Under the pieces are notes generated by a model. It was not told the DNA's origin. It worked only from the letters and a program-made list of their open reading frames with translations, and ran no database searches. A DNA stretch of 7,396 nucleotides from Candidatus Brocadiales bacterium (GTDB taxonomy: Bacteria > Planctomycetota > Brocadiia > Brocadiales > Bathyanammoxibiaceae): NCBI GenBank assembly GCA_030586765.1, contig JAUQZZ010000099.1, positions 1 through 7,396 of the forward strand. Reading direction: 5' to 3'. Positions 4,701 through 7,396 of this stretch are shown here, one piece after another (positions within the stretch are counted from its first letter, which is position 1; each line of letters begins with the position of its first letter). A program made the translations under genes and the position numbers.

Positions 4701-5501
4701 CTAAAATTTTTGGAAGGTTAGTGCTTCATTACTGCTCAGGTGTATTACCTGTGCGTCCTGGGGCATGGAGAAATGGAAGACCCTTGGGTCTATCTCCTCG
4801 TTAAGGTCCAGGTGGGAGAACCTCAGGAAGAGCCTGGTATCTGCCTTAGGCCAGTAGACCTCGATACTTCGAGGGATGCTGCATCCTGTGAGTTTTTTGT
4901 AATCACCCAAAGTCACATGCATGCGGAGGCTTCCGTCAGGGCTAAAGGACTCGTAACTTAACACATGGAGGTTGTGTCTCTCTACTACCAGGTGGGCCTG
5001 GCGGTTCCCCTGGGAGTCAGAGGTGTAGATAGACCATTCCTTAGGCCTGGTCTCAAAGGAGGCCACCTCGCCCGTGAGGGCATCCTGGAAATCTAAGAGA
5101 CCTGCCACGTCATTAGGGGAGAAGTGGAGGCCCAGGTAGGTCATCTCCTGGGTGGCAAGGCCCTTATAGACCTTTTTCTCCTTGGGTATGTAGAGCCAGA
5201 ACTCATGCCCATCGGATACCACGTCAAAGAGGGTGGTAAAGAGCTTACTGCATACAATCCTGAGTCTCTTGGGCCTCTCCATCCTCACGTAGCCGCTACA
5301 GATTAAAGGGCCGGTTAGGTCCCTGGAGGCCACAGTCAACTCCACCTTGGCCTTAAGGGTGGAGATCTTCTGGGCATTGGTGCTGACGTCGGCCTGTATC
5401 TCCTCCACGGAGAGAACCCTGGGCGGACCTATCACGACGTGTTCCATGGTGGCGCAGCCCACCAGAAGGATGATGAGACATAGGGCTGGTTTATATCTCA
5501 A
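4701..5501 (-). CDS. Outer-membrane lipoprotein, LolA/LolB-like fold (DUF4292-like)
   Basis: From TTG 5501 the product is 266 residues and begins MRYKPALCLIILLVGC, a compact lipoprotein signal peptide with lipobox LVGC and lipidated Cys16. The +2 residue is Ala, not Asp, so by the E. coli Lol rule it would go to the outer membrane. The body begins with a helix (ISTLKAKVELTV) and then alternating strands (GYVRMERPKRLRIVC, LFDVVSDGHEFWLYIPKEKKVYKG), the pattern of LolA/LolB-like lipid-carrier half-barrels. Its exact substrate is unknown. TTG 5501 has AAGGA (5509-5513) seven bases upstream and avoids overlap with the divergent gene. An ATG at 5543 would add 14 residues and overlap that gene by 29 bp, with a poorly spaced AGAGGA; it is the main alternative. 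The family assignment is by general resemblance only. Confidence 0.72.
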   Translation of the reverse strand: MRYKPALCLIILLVGCATMEHVVIGPPRVLSVEEIQADVSTNAQKISTLKAKVELTVASRDLTGPLICSGYVRMERPKRLRIVCSKLFTTLFDVVSDGHEFWLYIPKEKKVYKGLATQEMTYLGLHFSPNDVAGLLDFQDALTGEVASFETRPKEWSIYTSDSQGNRQAHLVVERHNLHVLSYESFSPDGSLRMHVTLGDYKKLTGCSIPRSIEVYWPKADTRLFLRFSHLDLNEEIDPRVFHFSMPQDAQVIHLSSNEALTFQKF

Positions 5502-5508
5502 GGGAGGG
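5501..5508 (+). promoter_or_regulatory. Ribosome-binding site that fixes the propeller gene start
   Basis: AGGGAGGG lies six bases before ATG 5515. The open frame extends upstream to 5347, but that part is only the complement of the lipoprotein gene. The site interlocks with the AAGGA of the divergent gene (5509-5513). Confidence 0.65.
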
Positions 5509-5514
5509 TCCTTG

Positions 5515-6624
5515 ATGAAGGGTACTTTGAATCTCGCATGCATCTTCCTCTGTATATATCTTCAGGGTATTTGCTATGGGCAACCGGCCCAAGGCCCATG
5601 GCCTATGCACCGACATGACCTCAAGCATACAGGCCAGAGCCCCTTCCTGGGCTCCCAGAAGGGCCATCTAAAATGGAGCTACAAGACCAGTGGTGCCATC
5701 ACCGCCAGCCCTATTATCGGCCCGGACGGGACCATATACATGGGTTCCAAGGATGGCAAGCTCTACGCCCTCAGCCCCCAGGGTGAGGCAAAGTGGGTTT
5801 TCCCCACGGAGGATGCCATTGAATCCTCTGTGGCTATTGCCCAAGATGGGACCATATATGTAGGCTCCTGGGACGGCTACCTCTATGCAATAAATTCAGA
5901 CGGCTCAAAGAAGTGGGCCTACCCTGTAAGGGCAGGGGTTCCCTCCTCCCCCACCATCGGCCCGGAGGGGACCATATACGTAGGTGCCTGGGATGATAGG
6001 CTCCATGCCATAAGCCCCCAAGGGGACCGCAAGTGGAGCTTCCGCACCCAGGACCACGTCCTCTCCTCCACGGCTATTGCAGAAGACGGCACCATTTATT
6101 TCTGTTCCCAGGACGACCACCTCTATGCCTTCAACCCCGATGGCACAGGAAAATGGTCCTTCAGAACCCAGTACATTATAAATTCCTCCCCTGCCATTGG
6201 CAAGGATGGTATGGTATATGTCACCTCAGAGGATGGCAACCTCTATGCCGTCAGGCCTGACGGCTATATGAAGTGGGTCTTTAAAACCTCCTTAGATGTA
6301 GACTCCTCCCCTGCCATAGGAGAGGACGGGACTATATACTTTGGCTCAGGGGAAGGTATCCTCTTCGCCGTGAACTCTGATGGCACGGAGAAGTGGAATT
6401 TCCAGGTAGGCTCTACTATTGTTTCCTCTCCCACCCTGGGCAAGGACGGCACGGTCTATGTAGGGGCAAGGGACGGTATCTTCTATGCCGTGGGCCCTGA
6501 CGGTAGGCTCAAGTGGAGCTACAAGACCTCTGGCCCTATAGAGTTTTCCTCAGCGGCCATAGACAAGGACGGCACAGTATATATAGGCTCCGAGGACGGT
6601 AGCCTCTATGCCTTTGGGGATTAG
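5515..6624 (+). CDS. Exported PQQ-like beta-propeller repeat protein
   Basis: The 369-residue product starts at ATG 5515 with a signal peptide (MKGTLNLACIFLCIYLQG, possible cleavage after CYG near residue 22). Positions 70-367 consist of near-regular 40-residue repeats with the pattern DGTIYVGSxDGxLYAxxPDGxxKWxFxT...SSPxIG, the PQQ/YVTN-like propeller signature. Seven complete repeats are followed by a half repeat, and the missing half is supplied by HLKWSYKTSGAITASPIIG at the N-terminal end, giving eight blades closed in velcro fashion. The regular Trp and DG residues are typical of PQQ-enzyme-like repeats, but there is no dehydrogenase catalytic or cytochrome domain, so enzyme activity is unlikely. 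BamB, an outer-membrane assembly lipoprotein, has the same fold, but a lipobox is absent here. A scaffold or binding role at the cell surface is plausible. Confidence 0.85.
   Translation: MKGTLNLACIFLCIYLQGICYGQPAQGPWPMHRHDLKHTGQSPFLGSQKGHLKWSYKTSGAITASPIIGPDGTIYMGSKDGKLYALSPQGEAKWVFPTEDAIESSVAIAQDGTIYVGSWDGYLYAINSDGSKKWAYPVRAGVPSSPTIGPEGTIYVGAWDDRLHAISPQGDRKWSFRTQDHVLSSTAIAEDGTIYFCSQDDHLYAFNPDGTGKWSFRTQYIINSSPAIGKDGMVYVTSEDGNLYAVRPDGYMKWVFKTSLDVDSSPAIGEDGTIYFGSGEGILFAVNSDGTEKWNFQVGSTIVSSPTLGKDGTVYVGARDGIFYAVGPDGRLKWSYKTSGPIEFSSAAIDKDGTVYIGSEDGSLYAFGD
5722..6621 (+). repeat. 120-bp coding tandem repeats (propeller blades)
   Basis: Repeat units begin at 5722, 5842, 5962, 6082, 6202, 6322, 6442 and 6565. 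All are 120 bp except the seventh (123 bp), and the eighth is partial. DNA identity between units is moderate, so the duplication is old and held by protein constraint. Confidence 0.8.
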
Positions 6625-6633
6625 ATATAAAAT

Positions 6634-6687
6634 TGTAGCCGCACCCTTTATGGGTGCGTATAACGCAGGCTAAAGCCTGCGGCTACA
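6634..6687. repeat. Complete BIME-like repeat upstream of the RAYT
   Basis: The 54-bp element is bounded by TGTAGCC (6634-6640) and its exact complement GGCTACA (6681-6687). Arm one is CGCACCC-TTTAT-GGGTGCG (6640-6658) and arm two is CGCAGGC-TAAA-GCCTGCG (6664-6681). Both stems are perfect 7-bp pairings. The first 41 bases recur at 7333-7373. Confidence 0.8.
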
Positions 6688-6708
6688 TGGTCTGTAATTA
6701 ATTTATTC

Positions 6709-6733
6709 TGTAGCCGCACCCTTCAGGGTGCGC
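6709..6733 (+). repeat. Single REP unit upstream of the RAYT
   Basis: TGTAGC (6709-6714) precedes CGCACCC (6715-6721), loop TTCA (6722-6725) and GGGTGCG (6726-6732). It is the same stem as in the flanking copies with a changed loop and no second arm. Confidence 0.7.
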
Positions 6734-6798
6734 TTTAAGAAGAACCACGGCGGCGGATAAAAGGTGTAAGAGTGTAACGCTACCATTTAGGAATCCTT

Positions 6799-6804
6799 GA
6801 GGAG
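6799..6804 (+). promoter_or_regulatory. Ribosome-binding site supporting the TTG start of the RAYT
   Basis: GAGGAG lies eight bases before TTG 6813. No in-frame ATG is available before the conserved N-terminal segment. Confidence 0.5.
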
Positions 6805-6812
6805 CAAATTGG

Positions 6813-7310
6813 TTGAGCAAAAGGGGTAAAATAAGGGAGAAATCTCACCGTTTACCCAGAGCACATTATCAGGGCCTGATAACAGTAGCCTTTACCCTGT
6901 GTATTAAAGGTAGGGTTCACTGTTTTATAAATGACGCTGTGGTGTCTCATGCCATTTCCTTGCTTGCCGATGTGCTTAAACAACAAAAGGCCAGGGCAGT
7001 GGTCTACTGTTTTATGCCAGACCATGTACACCTTATCATTGAAGGCAGGGAGGCGGTTTCTGACTTATGGCAGGCAGTGGTAGATTTTAAACAGCTAATG
7101 GGCTTCTGGTTTAGTAAAAATCTACCTAATGTAAAATGGCAAAAGGATTTTTATGACCACATTTTCATGCGAGACGAAGATTTGGGGACTAGAATTCGCT
7201 ATATTCTGGATAATCCAGTACGCTGGGGTATGGTTAAGGATTGGAGGCAATATCCTTATAAGGGCGCAATTGGATACAATTTAAATAAAACCCTCATACA
7301 GGTAAAATAA
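6813..7310 (+). CDS. REP-associated tyrosine transposase (RAYT, Y1/HUH, IS200-like)
   Basis: This 165-residue Y1 transposase-like endonuclease is of the RAYT type, which nicks and rejoins single-stranded DNA next to REP hairpins. YCFMPDHVHLII (65-76) contains the metal-binding HUH motif, His71-Val72-His73. Tyr114 in WQKDFYDHIFMR is the expected nucleophile. YILDNPVRWGMV (130-141) is the RAYT-typical C-terminal signature. The N-terminal part RLPRAHYQGLITVAFTLCIKGR corresponds to the first strand of the fold. All catalytic residues are present, so the enzyme looks functional. Translation starts at TTG 6813 with GAGGAG eight bases upstream. Known RAYTs recognise REPs with a 5' GTAG tetranucleotide, which is the foot seen in the repeats on both sides and elsewhere in the window. 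The gene is AT-rich (19 G+C of 60 at 7081-7140) compared with the propeller gene upstream, suggesting separate ancestry. Confidence 0.9.
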   Translation: MSKRGKIREKSHRLPRAHYQGLITVAFTLCIKGRVHCFINDAVVSHAISLLADVLKQQKARAVVYCFMPDHVHLIIEGREAVSDLWQAVVDFKQLMGFWFSKNLPNVKWQKDFYDHIFMRDEDLGTRIRYILDNPVRWGMVKDWRQYPYKGAIGYNLNKTLIQVK

Positions 7311-7332
7311 GGGTTATATAGCTGTGGCAGTG

Positions 7333-7373
7333 GTAGCCGCACCCTTTATGGGTGCGTATAACGCAGGCTAAAG
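7333..7373 (+). repeat. REP repeat downstream of the RAYT, second arm truncated
   Basis: Identical to 6635-6675 over all 41 bases: the whole first hairpin and the left half of the second (CGCAGGC-TAAAG). At 7374 the match ends and TCACGCCGTAGGCGGATC follows instead of the expected CCTGCGGCTACA. The copy is therefore cut inside a hairpin. Confidence 0.75.
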
Positions 7374-7376
7374 TCA

Positions 7377-7396
7377 CGCCGTAGGCGGATCTGCCT
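7377..7396. repeat. GGCGGA-family repeat at the window edge
   Basis: CGCC-GTA-GGCG followed by GATCTGCCT; the last 15 bases match 4647-4661 with one difference. It begins just after the truncation of the REP copy and may continue beyond the window. Confidence 0.45.

Larger units (their letters stand above)
6634..7373 (+). mobile_element. RAYT with flanking REP repeats (REPtron-like unit)
   Basis: The RAYT gene at 6813-7310 is preceded by a complete BIME-like repeat (6634-6687) and a single REP unit (6709-6733), and followed by a third copy (7333-7373). Bases 6635-6675 and 7333-7373 are identical over 41 positions and in the same orientation. Such an arrangement is typical of RAYT genes associated with their own REPs. 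No IS-like terminal structure or target duplication is seen, so mobility of the whole unit is not shown. Confidence 0.5.

Noticed and set aside
4072..4704. Plus-strand open frames opposite and beside greA (4072-4473 and 4492-4704)
   Set aside because: The first is a shadow of greA. The second covers the palindrome, both promoters and the antisense region, has a composition unlike a protein, and shows no ribosome-binding site.
5347..5514. Upstream extension of the propeller reading frame
   Set aside because: It is the complement of the lipoprotein gene, lacks a signal-peptide-like start, and ATG 5515 has a strong AGGGAGGG and a proper signal peptide.

Overview
The window looks like a chromosomal segment of a Gram-negative bacterium. 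It encodes a predicted outer-membrane lipoprotein with a LolA/LolB-like look, a probably periplasmic c-type haem peroxidase and an exported beta-propeller. The core genes are GC-rich and use AGG (Arg) and ATA (Ile) codons often, but I cannot name a phylum from this.

Layout. Positions 1-1040 (minus strand) hold a peroxide-defence pair: a typical 2-Cys peroxiredoxin followed by the N-terminal part of a di-haem cytochrome c peroxidase that runs off the left edge. The 482-bp gap from 1041 to 1522 is packed with hairpin repeats. bioF (biotin synthesis) follows on the plus strand and very probably starts at GTG 1523. Positions 2677-3933 form an AT-rich plus-strand island. It has its own near-consensus promoter overlapping the bioF stop codon, a small PD-(D/E)XK-like protein of unknown function, and a mntA-hepT (MNT-HEPN) toxin-antitoxin pair. 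greA converges on hepT with a 12-bp gap. A lipoprotein gene (minus) and a PQQ-type beta-propeller gene (plus) sit head to head with interlocked ribosome-binding sites. The right end carries a REP-associated tyrosine transposase (RAYT, Y1/HUH family) bracketed by identical repeat copies.

The most interesting system is the RAYT together with the palindromic repeats in the intergenic gaps. About a dozen repeat units share a 5' GTAG foot and a TTTA (or near TTTA) loop. Their stems differ in sequence but stay paired, and many are joined as inverted pairs ending in CTAC. This is the architecture of REP/BIME elements mobilised by a RAYT, but with stems that have diversified by compensatory change. 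A second, unrelated palindrome family (GGCGGA/TCCGCC) abuts or interrupts some copies.

A separate observation is a tandem duplication at the start of the peroxiredoxin gene. A second, decayed copy of the Shine-Dalgarno and start region now lies inside the coding sequence and is translated as part of an N-terminal extension.
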